Assembly: GCA_963932465.1 (NCBI GenBank)
Contig: OZ010794.1
Coordinates: forward strand, 447,904,502 to 447,968,501
Length of the DNA: 64,000 nt
Reading direction: 5' to 3'
DNA from: Maratus speciosus
Lineage: Eukaryota > Arthropoda > Arachnida > Araneae > Salticidae
Part shown: positions 31,040 to 43,900 of the stretch, piece by piece
How positions within the stretch are numbered: the first letter of the stretch is position 1
Layout of the letters: each line of letters begins with the position of its first letter
The notes under the pieces: generated by a model
What the model saw: only the letters and a program-made list of their open reading frames with translations
Told to the model about the DNA's origin: nothing
Database searches by the model: none
Program-made: the position numbers and the translations under genes

Positions 31040-32605
31040 TTTAATGCTTAGTATAATATTTAACGCGGAGCAATGTCTTTATTCAAAAATAAGTTTTACT
31101 TTGTAGAAAAATGATTTATGAAACTCGCTATGTTATGTTAGCATTTTTTTGTGATTTTCTTTTTTCCATTGTTAATTAGTTCATTTCTTAAGTAAAATAA
31201 CGTGGAACTCATTTAATTTCTTCGCAGTTGCTAGCAATTTTCTTTACCTTTATAAATATTTTTAACCTTTAACTTATGTTACCGGTCTCACAGACCGGTG
31301 CTTTTTTCAATTTTCATTGTTTAACTTGCAAATATCAGTTTATCTACAAACGCTACTGAAATTTTGTTTCGTTTGGAACTTTAGTACTAACACCAGAGAC
31401 TTTTGAATAGGTGAATTTTAATTATAACACTCCTGTACAAAAAGTTTAGTACAAAAACAATATCCTATGAGTTAATCATGGCTTTTATTCCTCTTTCGAT
31501 GGAGCGGTCTCACAGACCGCTTCACACTAGTTATGTGACAATTTCTGTGACATCAGTTAAAGGTTAAACTAAAGAAAAAATGTTTTTATTCAAAAACAAG
31601 TTTTACTTTGTAGAATAATGATTTATGAAACTCGCTAATGTTAAGTTAGCATTTGTTTTTGTGATTTTCATTTTTTCATTGTTAATTAGTTCAGTTTCTT
31701 AAGTAAAATGAAACTCATTTAATTTCTTCTCAGTTACTAGCAATTTTTTTAAATCTTCATAAAACTTTTTAAACTAAATAAAAAATGTTTGTATTCAAAA
31801 ACAAGTTTTACTTTGTAGAAAAATGATTTATGAAACTCGCTAATGTTAAGTTAGCATTTGTTTTATGATTTTTACTTTTCCATTGGTAATTAGTTCAGTT
31901 TCTTAAGTAAAATAAAATAAAACTCATTTAATTTCTCAGTTGCAAGCAATTTTTTTTTACCTTTATAAATCTTTTTAAACTAAAGAAAATGTGTTTTTAT
32001 TGAAAAATAAGTTTTACTTTGTAGAAAAATGATTTATTAAATTCGCTAATGTTAATTTAAGATTTGTTTTCGGGATTTTCATTCTTCCATTGCTAATTAG
32101 TTCAGTTTCTTAAGTAAAATAAAATGAAACTCATTTAATTTCTTCTCGGTTAATCAATTTTTTTTATCTTTATAAATCTTTTTTAAACTAAAGAAAAGTG
32201 TTTTTATTGAAAAATAAGTTTTACTTTATAGAAGAATGATTTATTAAATTCGCTAATGTTAAGTTAGCATTTGTTTATGTGATTTTCCCTTTTTCTTTGT
32301 TAATTAGTTTAGTTTCTTACGTAAAATAACATGAAACTCATTTATTTTCTTCTCGGTTTCTAGCCATTTTTTTACCTTTATAACTCTTTTTAAACTAAAG
32401 AAAAAGGATTTTTATTTACAAATAAGTTTTACTTGGTCGAAAAATGATTTATGAAACTCGCTAATGTTAAGTTAGCATTTGTTTTTGGAAATTTTCATTC
32501 TTCTATTGTTAATTAGTTAATTTTCTTAAGTAACATAAAATAAAACTAATTCAATTTTTTCGCATTTGCCAGCAATTTTTTTATATTATATAAGTCTTTT
32601 TAAAC
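31040..32605 (+). repeat. Tandem array, period about 205 bp, six copies
   Basis: The phrase ATTCAAAAACAAGTTTTACT (or close variants) lies at about 31078, 31583, 31787, 31994, 32200 and 32409. Spacings are 204-209, except the first, 505, which becomes 203 after removing the 298-bp element plus one TTAA. Each unit also has GAAACTCGCTAATGTTAAGT and TTAATTAGTTCAGTTTCTTA. Confidence 0.9.
31266..31563. mobile_element. piggyBac-like MITE with twin internal hairpins
   Basis: It is flanked by TTAA on both sides (31262-31265 and 31564-31567), with ends CCTTTAACT and AGTTAAAGG. A TTAA duplication with CCYT termini is typical of piggyBac elements. Near each end lies a perfect hairpin with the same core: ACCGGTCTCACAGACCGGT at 31281-31299 and GCGGTCTCACAGACCGC at 31504-31520. 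It is 298 bp and non-coding. Confidence 0.85.
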
Positions 32606-32619
32606 TAAAAAAAAAAAAA

Positions 32620-33545
32620 GAAAAATCATGCGTCAAGTATAGATTCTGAAACACTTGCCAACATATACAAAATATAGAAGAAAAAAAATCGCTGTTTTAT
32701 ACGCGGTGGAAGATGTCTAAAAAAACGATTTGAGAAACGCGTATGGAAATTAAATTTCAACAATTACCATTTATAATCGAAAGAATATCCAAATTCATAT
32801 GGTACATAGTATACAAAAAATTTAATTCCGTTAGAAAACGCCTAACATAGTTGAAAATTTTCTTTTAGCAATTTCTGTCAAATAAGCGGAAGTGCATTTC
32901 AATTCCTTTGTGCAGCCCTGTATATGATCTATAGATTTTTACATATGTTACATAGTATACAAAAATTTAGTTCAGTTAGGAAACGCATAACACAGTTGAA
33001 AATTTTCTTTCAGCAATTTAGTTAATAAACGAAAGTGTATTGCAATTCCTTTGTGCAGTCATGTTTATGATCTTTAGATTTATACACTTCAACTAATATA
33101 CAAAACAACAGTTAAATTTAGAAACGCATACGACAGTTGAAAGCGCACTTCCAGCAATTATTTCTCATAGACAGTACTACAACCGAATTCTTTTGTGTGT
33201 CCCTGTAAAGGAATGATAAATGTTACACACACTATAATTTCTAGTAAGCATCTTGTAGTGCACTTCGTTGATGTATATCAATTTCAATATGTTTGAGATA
33301 GTCAATAGTTTAACATCAGGGAAATACACTGCAAACAATTTTTACCATTGGACCATAATGTAAGGAATACTTTTGAGTGCTTCCGTGAACGAAGTTTAAA
33401 TGCTACACACTCCATTTTCAATGCCGAATATTCCACAGTAAACTTCATTAATTCAGTAAACTCAACGATGTTCACGTGAGTTAAAACTCGGAGAGGCGGA
33501 CAGACAGAAAACTTTTCAACTATGTTAGAAAGTGTTAAAAAGTAT
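32620..33545 (+). repeat. Dispersed repeat family with 145-bp internal units, copy 1
   Basis: The unit runs TTTAGTTCAGTTAGGAAACG, then CAGTTGAAAATTTTC, then CCTTTGTGCAGCCCTGTAT, and is repeated three to four times in diverging form. The block closes with GACAGACAGAAAACTTTTCA and CTATGTTAGAAAGTG. The same order is seen at 46980-48060 and 54160-54875. Confidence 0.75.
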
Positions 33546-33613
33546 TTACTTATTTTTAAAATAATTTAGAAAATTTATAACATTAACTAAAATGTTGTAT
33601 ATTTATTATATTA

Positions 33614-33851
33614 AGGGTACGGGAAAATTCTGTCGCATAATGTTCTTCATGCCTACTTTTTTAAAATTCAGATTTCTTCATTGGCACCACTTTTTTGGAA
33701 TGGTAAAATTCCCATTGTTTTCACCTTAGTGTGAAATGTGAAAACTATGGGAATTTTACCATTTCAAAAAAGTGGTGCTAATGAAGAAATCAGAATTTAA
33801 AAAAAAGTAGGGGTGAAAGAACTTTATGCGACAGAATTTTCTGGTAGCCCT
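33614..33851. mobile_element. Near-perfect foldback MITE
   Basis: The left arm, AGGGTACGGGAAAATTCTGT, and the right end, minus strand AGGGCTACCAGAAAATTCTG, pair through about 110 bp, including GGTAAAATTCCCAT and its complement. The loop is near TTAGTGT at about 33727. It is 238 bp. Confidence 0.85.
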
Positions 33852-34149
33852 AATATTTTAAAAAATAGTGAAAGCTATTTGAGTTCTTTGATAATGGATA
33901 GTAACCCATGCAAATTTCATGCCTTTACAAATAAAAATAACTTCGTTTACGAATAAAAAATGAACAGATTTGAATTTGAGTACAGCCTTAATTAAAAAAA
34001 CATCTTTTAATTAAACAAATTAAATCATTCCTAATACGAATTTATGTATTTAAAAAATATATCCATTCAGCTAAATACAACTAAATAAATATACATTTCA
34101 ATTGAGGAATCTTTCCAAAAAAGATCTTGTCCTATAATATTTGATAACA
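33852..34149. other. AT-rich stretch, nothing recognised
   Basis: No gene or element identified. Confidence 0.4.
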
Positions 34150-34429
34150 ATGGCTTTTGAACAATCTTCGCAAAATAATTTTACTCTGTCGCTGAAACAC
34201 AAATACTCATTTACAGCGTGATAAACATGATTATAATACCTTTTTCAAGCTAAATTATGTGTAGTTTAACGTATTTACCAAAAAAAGACAATTTATTAAT
34301 CCAGCCGGTACACGAATGATTTTTCATGAACACACTCAATAAGTTCGATCCACATCTACACGACGGAAGGCGGTTACCCGTCTCCGGTTTCTTTGCTGTG
34401 GGGATTTTTTGTCGCATGGCATCAGATCT

Positions 34430-34830
34430 AGACCTTAAGCTGCGACCGCACCATCCTTCTAACTGTTAGCAATGTCGGCTTCGTTTTTTGTGGTGACGCG
34501 GTGTCTTTGATTTTTAACGACTTTAGCAGGAAAGGGAATGATGTTCGGCAAAAGAGGAACCTTTCCTTCAAGTAGAGTCGAGCTCCTTATCTTCTGACCC
34601 ATTGTTGATTACCCTCATTCTTTTGTGAATAAACCGCAGATGGGTCCAGTACAAAAGCTTTTCCAAGAAAACTGGAGAAGTAGGCAAAATACGCGTCTGT
34701 ACGCAGCCTTGGAGGAAGGTCCCTGACTTGTTGGAGAATTTCTTTTGTTGATTTTGTGCGCTTTGCTCCGAAACCTTTGAACAGCAATTAAAAAGGTTAT
34801 AAATGGCCATCGAACCTTTGAAAAAGAAAG
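34430..34830 (-). other. GC-richer, coding-like block of unknown identity
   Basis: This block has visibly higher GC than its surroundings. A minus-strand frame reads GAKRTKSTKEILQQVRDLPP, then LRTDAYFAYFSSFLGKAFVL, to a stop near 34587. Past one stop the same strand continues in coding-like sequence (ARLYLKERFLFCRTSF, SLKIKDTASPQKTKP). An overlapping longer frame covers 34615-34938. I do not recognise a family. It could be a decayed exon, an exonised repeat or an insertion into the first macro-repeat unit. Confidence 0.25.
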
Positions 34831-35965
34831 CCCACAGAAATAATTCATAACTCTCGTCGCAGAATTTGATCTATACGGAACGTTAGCCATACTTTTTTTG
34901 AAAACGTAGCGCTCGACAATAACCACACCATATTCCACTAATACGGTTTACACGACACGCACACGGTATATCCGTGCGTCTCACTCTTCTCAGAAAAATC
35001 AAGACTCTATGAGAGATTTGTAGCTTGCAAGAAGAATGATCGTCTGAGATTGGGTTACCTTATTTGAAGCTTTGGTCTGTCGAGGTCGAGCAGCGATTCA
35101 TCAGTCCCTTTACCTATAATTTTTTGTAACAATCTTGGTAGTAAAATGTAATGTGTTAATATTGTTTATATTATGTATATATTGTCTAATTTTGCCAAAA
35201 TTGTCATTTTGCCATTTATTTGCCAATATTTCTACTGTAGAGACAATATTTGAACAATTAACAATGTAGAGACAATATTTAAACAATTTTAGTATTTCAC
35301 TGAAAATATTTTCGATTACTGCAATATGACAAATGTTTATTCCCCAATAAAAAAGCATTGATTTATTACTAACGAAAGTAATATCTACTGTGTTGTAAAA
35401 TTAAATAAATAAATAAGTAAAATATTCACTCATAGAGTGATAAAGATGTTTGTATTATATAATTACAAGCACGTTTTCATGTGTAATAAATTTGACATAC
35501 TCAATGGAAACGGCTATAAATCACTCCAGCTGTATCAAGAGTGATTTTCATGAATACTCTTCTATAAGTCATTTTCTTTGATTAAGTAACACCCGCCAAT
35601 AACCCCACCGGATTCAATCAATCACTTTTACACGATACTCCCAGGATGCATCGATGTGTCTCGCTCTTTTTAGAAAAATCAAGACTCTTAGAAAGGATAT
35701 GCAGCTTGGGAGAAGACTAGTTGTTTGAGATTAGTTATTTTTCTTGAATCTCCCGTCTGTCGAGTAGTAATTCATTGGGGTATAAATAAATCTATGGTGT
35801 AAATGCCATATTTTAGTGTGGGACGAATCGTTTATTATTTTTTCGTTTTAGAGGAGTAATGTCGATAAATGCTATAGATCATTCATAATATGAAAATTAT
35901 GATAGGTCTTATATGCAATCACTTATTTCATACAAAATTTAATTCAGTGGATTAACTTGCGTGTA

Positions 35966-35990
35966 AAAAAAAAAAAAAAAAAAAAAAAAA
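35966..35990. repeat. Poly(A) tract
   Basis: A run of about 25 A residues within a macro-repeat unit. Confidence 0.8.
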
Positions 35991-36058
35991 CTATTCAAAT
36001 AAAATTATTAAACGTTCATTTAAACTGAGGAATGGTTATTAACTGGAATACCCTATAA

Positions 36059-36794
36059 CAGGGACGGCGAACCTATGGCACGCGTGCCATAAATGGCACA
36101 CTGCAGATTATTTTTGGCACGGCATAGATTTAAGTTTTACATCAAAATATAGTAGAATTTCACAAAATGCATTAATTATTATAGATGTCTGTGTCACTTG
36201 AATCGGATTAGTTCGGTTGGTTGTGATTTTCACACAGATTGGAGAAATTGAAATATAACTTAATTTATCCGAATCTAGCTCAATATTGGCTTAGAAAATT
36301 TTTGAGAATTAGAAGATTATCGCTAAACAAAAATTAAAAGTGTAATAAGCAAAAATGCTGATTTTAAAATTATAACAACTTGGAATTCAATTCCAGACAC
36401 TAAAAGCTATAGTTTCTGGCGCTTGCTATTTTGACAATTTTTTCTGCACGACATTCTTTTCGTTTAAAAAAAAAAAAGAAAAATTCAACTAAAAACGTCT
36501 TGTCAAGTGAGTGCAATTAAACTTGCATTCTATCGAAAATAACTAAGTACAAGGCGGGTATAAATTATTTGGCATTTAAGATGAGACAACAGAAATAATA
36601 TTTTTAAAATAAATTTTTACAGTATAACATCAAATATCACCTGTATTTTTTTAATGCTAAAACAAAATGTTAAGTAGTTTTGATTCATTATTATTTGATC
36701 CATTAAATTTTTTTATTGTTGGCACGTCATGATCACGTAAAGTATATTTTTGGGAAAATTTGGCACGTGGACGTGAAAAGGTTCGCCATCCCTG
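36059..36794. mobile_element. hAT non-autonomous element with perfect 8-bp target duplication
   Basis: The left end, CAGGGACGGCGAACCTATGG, and the right end, minus strand CAGGGATGGCGAACCTTTTC, also share the subterminal TGGCACG motif. CCCTATAA flanks it at 36051-36058 and again at 36795-36802, an exact 8-bp duplication as expected of hAT. It is 736 bp with no intact ORF, inserted in a macro-repeat unit. Confidence 0.92.
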
Positions 36795-38546
36795 CCCTAT
36801 AATTTTCGGTAATAATAATAGCAATAAAACAATATTAGATCAATATTATTTTTATTTGGTATATCTTTGCGAATCTTGGCAATCTTGGTTGATCTATTGA
36901 CCGAACTTTTAGGTTTTTTATATTTTTAAATATTATACTAATATTGGCATGATATAATTTTGCAATTTTTTTGCCAGTATTTGTTATGTAAAGCTAATAT
37001 TTAAACAGCATTAGTAATTTATGGAAGTATTTCTGTTTAATGCAATATCGATACATTGTTGTCCTCAATATAAATAATACTGGTTTATATTAACGAAAAT
37101 TATATTTACTCTCTTGTAAAAATAAATAAATAAATATTACTTCATAGAATGATAGAAATGATTGTAACACATATTTTCAACAAGTCTTTGTGTGTAGAAA
37201 ATTTTTCTTACGCCCGAGAACGGCCATAAATCGTTCCAGCGGTAATAAATGTGATATTCATAAATACACCTCTAAGTAATTTTCTTCGATAAAGTAATGC
37301 CCGACAATAACCACTTTGTAATTCAATCAATCACTTTTACACGATACATATAGGATCTATCGGCGCGCCTCGCTCTTCTCAGAAAAATCAAGACTCGGAG
37401 AGGATTTTCGGCTTGCGCGAAGAATGATTGTTTGAGATTATTTTACTTTTCTTGAAGCCCTAGTCTGACGAGTAGTGATTCCTTGGAACATAGATACATC
37501 TGTGGTTCAAATGGGACCTTTTAGTGTGGGATGAATCGTTTATTATTATTATTATTGAAGGATTAATCTCGATTAGTACTTCAAATTGGTCAGTGGATTA
37601 GCTTGCATTTAAAAAAACGAACAAAAAGTCGATTCAACACAAAATTACTAAATGTACATTTAAAAGGAGGAATGGTTATTAACCGGGATGCCCTAATTAT
37701 TTTAGGACATTCCGATTTTAGGGTAATAATCCTAGCAATACAACAATGTTGGTTCAATATTAATTTTATTGAGCTCTTCAAATATTGGCACGAAATATTG
37801 ACAGAACATTTAGGGTATTTATATTTAAAAATGTTACTCTAGTATTGATACGAAATCTTTTTATCATTTTATTGCCAATATTTCTAATGCAAAGCTAACA
37901 TTTAAACACCATTTGTAATACTTTGGAAGTATTTCTGTCTAATACAATATTGATAAAATGTTATCTTCAACATAACTAATACTGGCGTACATTAAGATAA
38001 ATCATATCTACTCTCTGGTAAAAATAAATAAATAAATAAAATATTTTTTCATAGCGTGATAAAAATGATAAAAAACATATTTTCAAACAGTGTTCATGTT
38101 TAGCAAATTTGTCTTCCTCGCAGGGAACGGCCATAAATCACTCCAGATGAAACGGGAGCTATTTTTATAAATGCACTTGCAAATAATTTTCTTTGATAAA
38201 GTAACGCCCGACAATAACCACACCGGATTCAATCAATCACTTTTACACGATACTCACAGAGTGTATCGATGCGTCTCGATCTTCTGAGAAAAATCAAGAC
38301 TCTATGAGAGGATTTGCACCTTGCGAGAAGAGTGATTGTCTGAGATTAGCTTACTTTTGTTGAAGCTTTGGTCTGTCGAGCAGTGATTCATTGCGCTGCA
38401 GATATATCTGTGCTGCAAATGGTGCTTTTAGTGGGAGAGTGAATTGTTTATTACTTTTTTGAAGAATAGTATAGTTTAAGAAACAAATATTTCATCGATT
38501 TAATTTTAAAAGGTCTCTGAATACATTTGGAGAGGACTTTCTTTAA

Positions 38547-38701
38547 TCTCTTCACGCTCTTGGCCACATATGTGAACGTTTAGTTTTTTTTTATTTTTTT
38601 ATAATTATAATTACTGTCAAAAATAAAAAGAACAAAAATTTGATAATAACTTATTCACTACAGAATCCCCCAACAAGAGAATTAAAAATTTTGTGAAGAG
38701 G
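38547..38701. mobile_element. Candidate piggyBac-like MITE
   Basis: TTAA flanks both sides (38543-38546 and 38702-38705) around ends TCTCTTCACG and, inverted, CCTCTTCACA. It is 155 bp. Beyond about nine bases the arms do not pair, so this is tentative. Confidence 0.45.
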
Positions 38702-38705
38702 TTAA

Positions 38706-39465
38706 ATCACGTATTATGTAAATAGTAGGATGCAGAAAAAAAAAAATTAAATGATATGTAAAATAACTGTACAATTTTAAATATTTAAATTTTCTGACTC
38801 AAAATCGGCATAAAAATAACAATAAAACTAGCTGTTTAACCGTTCTATGCACGAGAGTTCGTGTGCAATAACTATTCGATTTAGAAAAATACTTTTATAC
38901 TAATGTGCATTTTTTAATGGAATTTAATTTAGCATGTTGCTATGGCAGCAGACGATAAAACTATATCTTTGACATAAGGGAATAAATGGAATGAAAAGTT
39001 TTGTTGACGTTTCTGATAAAATGTTTTTCTTTATTTAAAAAAAGGTAATAATTAAGCGCAATTAAATAATCTCTAATTATTTGCATGCAAGGTAAAACAA
39101 TTATTGTACTAACCGCCACAGCTTCTTAGTATTGCAGCGTAGTGTACCTACGTAATATGAATATTTCACATTGCACTAAACATTTAGAACTGGTTAGGAC
39201 TCGCGCGATTACGGGTTGAGCATAAAAAATGGCAAAAGTTAATATTTTAATATAAAAAATATCTTCATATTTTATGACAATTCAAGATTTGTGCAGATAT
39301 ATTAGTTATAATATTTATAATAATATTAAAAATAATAGTTTTGATTTGCCTTTTAGTTTAATTTTTTTTTTTTACAGCGTATTCTCTTTTTTATGGCTCA
39401 AAAGTGAACCACCCTTTTTGCTAATACAATACGCTAATACAATATCCTTTATCCTCAGCAGCTTA
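38706..39465. other. AT-rich stretch, nothing recognised
   Basis: No gene identified. A hydrophobic ORF at 39274-39471 is low-complexity AT translation. Confidence 0.4.
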
Positions 39466-39922
39466 CACTGAAAAAAAATTCTACTGGAGTCTAGAAAATA
39501 AATTGTGGCTCTAGAAAAAAACAGTTCCATGTCATCCTTATAAATTCTAGTTCCCTTTGATAGAGAGTTCTAGCTATCCTTAATAAAATTCAAGGGCGTT
39601 TTCCTATATTATCGTGGTCAAACTTATTTAAAAATCTCTGCAAATAAATGAGAACACAAGAAGTGAGTTGTAGTAACTATAATTCTAGTTAATGAATTAT
39701 TTCTAGAAATCAAGTGATAATTTCTCGCAATTCAAACGATTCATAATATAATGTATCGTTTCAGCACCTAAAATTACAGATTAGAAATTCTCGATCATCT
39801 TCTCTATTTATTTTATTTGTTTACCTTATTCGCATAACTGAGAAATCTATATTCTAGTTTAGGGATTTAGAAAATGGCTATCTGTTCGTTCTAGATGAAG
39901 GCGGTATTTTTTTCTTCCAGTG
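39466..39922. mobile_element. TA-flanked MITE with CACTG ends
   Basis: It begins CACTGAAAAAAAATTCTACT and ends TTTTTTTCTTCCAGTG, with TA on both sides, and is 457 bp. The interior is rich in TTCTAG/CTAGAA words and TTCTAGTT repeats. The CACTG-plus-A-run termini relate it to the elements at 8949, 16708 and 46179. Confidence 0.7.
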
Positions 39923-40216
39923 TAGCAGCAGAACCAAACTTTCAGAAGACATTTTGGGAAGCATTATACTTTTTTATTTTATTTATATATGTACCGTATT
40001 TTTTCGTGTATACCGCCCTTTTTTCCCTTCAAAATTTACTATAAAAAACAATGTGCGCGAGATAAATGACTATTTGGTATTGGACTGGCTTTTGTCAAAA
40101 TATGATCATTAACCGCAGCATATAATCGTTGTGGAGCAACTTTATCTTGAAATTTACGAAACCATAAAAATGCTCATTTTCAATATTGTGCAATTTTAAT
40201 ATTGTTGTATTTTAAT

Positions 40217-40500
40217 AGCCAAGTAGCGTAGTGGTCAGCGCGTCTTCCTACCACGCTAGAAGTCCATAGTTCGATTCCAGACTGCGGGTTGGGCGAGGTT
40301 CACTCAACCTATCATCCCCTCTGGGTCAATGAAATAAGTACCAAGCTGCGTGGGAACTAAACGCTGAGGGTTCCTCGTTAGGCTGACCACCTGGCCGAGA
40401 CATATGCAGTGTAGCACCTCAGGAGCCATGGTCAAAGAACCAGGGCTGCGCCCTGCAAGCCATGATCCTTAATGCATTTTAGCGTCGCAGGTTTAGTTTA
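40217..40500 (+). mobile_element. tRNA-derived SINE
   Basis: The A-box TAGCGTAGTGG (40224-40234) and the B-box GTTCGATTCC (40269-40278) are at tRNA-like spacing inside AGCCAAGTAGCGTAGTGGTC. A GC-rich body follows, with GGGTCAATGAAATAAGTACC at about 40323, extending to about 40500. The head resembles a tRNA with an open variable fold. The tail is not a clean A run; it ends in TTTAGTTTAGTTTTA. A SINE assignment is strong, the family unknown. Confidence 0.85.
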
Positions 40501-40663
40501 GTTTTATACTTTAATAGAATAAAATTTATTTAAAGTAATTTTATTTTATATCGCCAACCCTTCCTACAGAAATGAGATATTAAAAGTCACGATGCTTGTT
40601 TACACGGTGTTACGGCATACACAAAAAATTACGGCATTTATATTTTTCTTCAAATGGAAAGAC

Positions 40664-40808
40664 TAAGGCGCATCCCACACTGAGACGACAAGCGACATGA
40701 AGCCGCAACATTTAGCGCACGAAGTTGTTTCAAACCTGTTTTAAACCAGTTTTTCCAGCGAATTCAAGCGACATGTCTTATGTGTCGCCTCAGTGTGGGA
40801 CTTGCCTA
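40664..40808. mobile_element. Small MITE
   Basis: TCCCACACTGAGACGACAAG at the left is mirrored at the right (minus strand GTCCCACACTGAGGCGACAC). Subterminal GCGACAT is also mirrored. It is about 145 bp. The target duplication is unclear. Confidence 0.75.
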
Positions 40809-40994
40809 CCTCAACGAGGTGCTTAATCTCCTTTTTCTAATCGCTCACATTCCTTTTCCTTTATAAAGGCTTTTGCACCTATTACTATTATTTTATTTTA
40901 TTTATTTATTTATCTTTTTATTAAGCCAATATTTTACCCTTTTCAAAAAACCGCTGACATCATTTTATCTGGTGACATTCATATATATCTTTCG

Positions 40995-43900
40995 TATCGA
41001 CTTCTCTTAAAAAAACTTTTGAACTGTAAGTCATATGTATTTTAGTCTATTAGATGGGCTAAAACTTTTCCATGCTTTTATTACATCTTTACAACACGTT
41101 TTCGTCTTTTAATGCTGGGAAGAAATAACGGCCCAAGACATAAAATTTCAGAATTAGCCATGTTAGAAAGAATGAAAGTGCAGTTTGCCGTAAATGAATT
41201 TTGTAAACCGCCCCCCCCCCCAAAAAAAAAAAAAAAAATAAATACTGGCGCCAGAGGAGCTATTGATATATCTTTCTTGAGCGTCTCTACAGATCTTAAT
41301 AATTCGATTTTTCGCTTGAGATTAGATTGGGGAAATGGAATGTCCATTTATTTATTATAAGTGGAGTTTTTATGGTTGTACTGTTTCTTCTCTGTCTGTT
41401 AGGCACAATCTTAGAGATATATTTATCGCATGCTGTACAGTATTTCTTATTTCATTGTGTTTTCAAGCAATATCTAATAGTTATACCGACCCGTGGGATA
41501 AACACATGGTTCATTCAACTAACAATAAAAGTTTATATAAAATAATCTAAAATATGACAATAGCAGATTCGACTTCATTTAAGAGAGCTTTTGAACTGCA
41601 AATGATACATTTTAATATATTAAATATGTGAAAACTTTCCACGCTTGTATTACTTTTATACAATACGCCTTCCTCTTTTATGCTGTGAAGTACGAGAGGC
41701 CCAAGACATAAAATTTCAGAATTAGCGATGTTCGAAAGAAAGAAAGTGCAGTTGCCCGTTATCTTGCCTTAAATGAATTTTTAGAGCAAAAAGACAGTAC
41801 TGGCGTCAGAGGAGCTATTCATATATCTTTCTTCAGCGTCTCTACAGATCTTAATAATTCAATTTTTCGCTTGGCATTAGATTGGGGTTCATTTATTTAT
41901 TATAGGGAAGATTTTACGGTTATGCAGATGGTTTCTTATCTGTCTGTTAGGTACATTCTTAGAGTTAAATTTATCGCATGCTGCACAATAATTCTTATTT
42001 CATGGTACTTTCAAGCAAAATTCAATAGTTATACTGGCCCGTGGGATAAATGCATGGTTCATCCAACATCTAACAATAAAAGTTTATATAAAATAATCTA
42101 AAATGTGACAATAACAGATTCGACTTCATTTAAGAGAACTTTTGAACTGCAAATGATACATTTTAATCTATTAAATATGCGAAAACTTTTCCATGCTTTT
42201 ATTACTTCTTTACAAGACAAGCGCCTTCGATCATTTTTATGCTGCAAAGAACAAGCGACTCAAGAGAAAATTTCAGACTTAGCCATTTTCGAAAAAATGA
42301 AAGTGCAGTTGACCGTTATCTTGCCTCAAAAAGACAGTACTGGCGCCAGAGGAGCTATTGATACATCTTTCTTAAGCGTATCTACAGATCTTAATAATTC
42401 ATTTTTCCGTTTCCGATTAGATTGGGCTAACGGAATGTCCATTTATTTATCATAACGGTGAATTTTTATCGTTATACTAATGTTTCTTCTTCTATCTGTT
42501 AGATATATTATAAGAGATATATTTATCGCATGCTGCACAATATTTCTTGTTTCATGGTGTTTGCAAGGTAAATTTAATAGTTATACTGGTCTTTGGGATA
42601 AATACAAATACATGGTTCATTCAACATTTAACAATAAATGTTTATGTAAAATAATCTAAAATGCGACAATAACAGATTCGACTTCATTTAAGAGGACTTT
42701 TGAACTGCAAGTGATACATTTTAATCTATGACATATGTGAAAACTTTTCTACGCTTGTACTACTTTTTTACAACACGCCTTCGTCTTTTATGCTGCGAAA
42801 TACAAGTGGCCCAAGACATAATATTTCAGAATTAGCCATGTTCAAAAGAATATGAAAGTGCAGTTGACCGTTATCATGCCTTAAATGAATTTTTCGAGCA
42901 AAAAGACAGTACTGGCGCCAGAGGAGCTATTGATATATCTTTCTTCAGCGTCTCTACAAATCTGAATAATTCAGTTTTGCGTTTCCCGATTAGATTGGAG
43001 AAATGGAATGTCCATTTATATATTATGTACTGGAGATTTTATGGTTATACTGATGTTTCCTCTGCTGTTTGTTAAGTATGTTCTTAGAGATATATTTATC
43101 GCACGCTGCACAGTATTTCTTTTCATATTTCATGGTGTTTGCGATAAAAATCTGATAGTTATACTGACCTGTGGGATAAATACATGGTTCTTTCAAGATT
43201 TAACAATAAAAGTTTATATAAAATAATCTAAAATGCGACAATAACAGATTCGACTTCATTTAAGAGAACTTTTGAACTGCAAAAGATACATTTTAATCTA
43301 TTAAATATGCGCAAAAATTTTTACACCTTTATTACTTCTTTACAAGACGCCTTTTATTTTTATTCTGCGAAATACAAGAGGAAAGGCATAAATTTCAGAC
43401 TTTGCCATTTTCGAAAAAATGAAAGTGCAGTTGACCGTTATCTTGCCTTAAACGAATTTTGCCTCAAAAAGACAGTAATAGCGCCAGAGGAGCTATTGAT
43501 ACATCTGTCTTCGGCGTCTCTACATATGTTGATAATTCAATTTCTCATTTGGGATTAGATTGGGAAAATGGAATGTCCATCTATATATTATATACAGAAG
43601 ATTTTATGGTTTTACTGTTGTTTCCTCTTCTGTCTGTTACGTATATTCTTAGAGATACATTTATCACAAGCTGCCCAATATTTCTTTTCATATTTCATGG
43701 TGTTTGCAAGCAAAATCTACTAGTTATACTGAGATGTGTGATAAAAACATGGTTCATTTAACACCGACCCATAAAAGTTTATATAAAATTATCTAAAATA
43801 CGACAATAACGGATTCGACTTCATTTTAGAGAACTTTTGAACTGCAAATCACTTACATTTTAGTTTATTAGGTATGCTAAAACTTTTCCACGCTTTTATT

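Larger units (their letters stand above)
34150..38450 (+). repeat. Macro-repeat array, units of about 0.9-1.2 kb, four partial copies
   Basis: The landmark AGAAAAATCAAGACTC is at about 34994, 35673, 37381 and 38289. It is preceded by GATTCAATCAATCACTTTTA in the last three copies and followed by CTGTCGAG. Other shared blocks are GCCATAAATCACTCCAG, GAGGAATGGTTATTAAC and GCCAATATTT. After removing the hAT element the two central units are about 0.97 and 0.91 kb. The first unit differs by carrying the GC-richer block at 34400-34830. Confidence 0.75.

Noticed and set aside
38820..39300. Possible small gene
   Set aside because: Only short AT-rich frames, no splice pattern or recognisable peptide.
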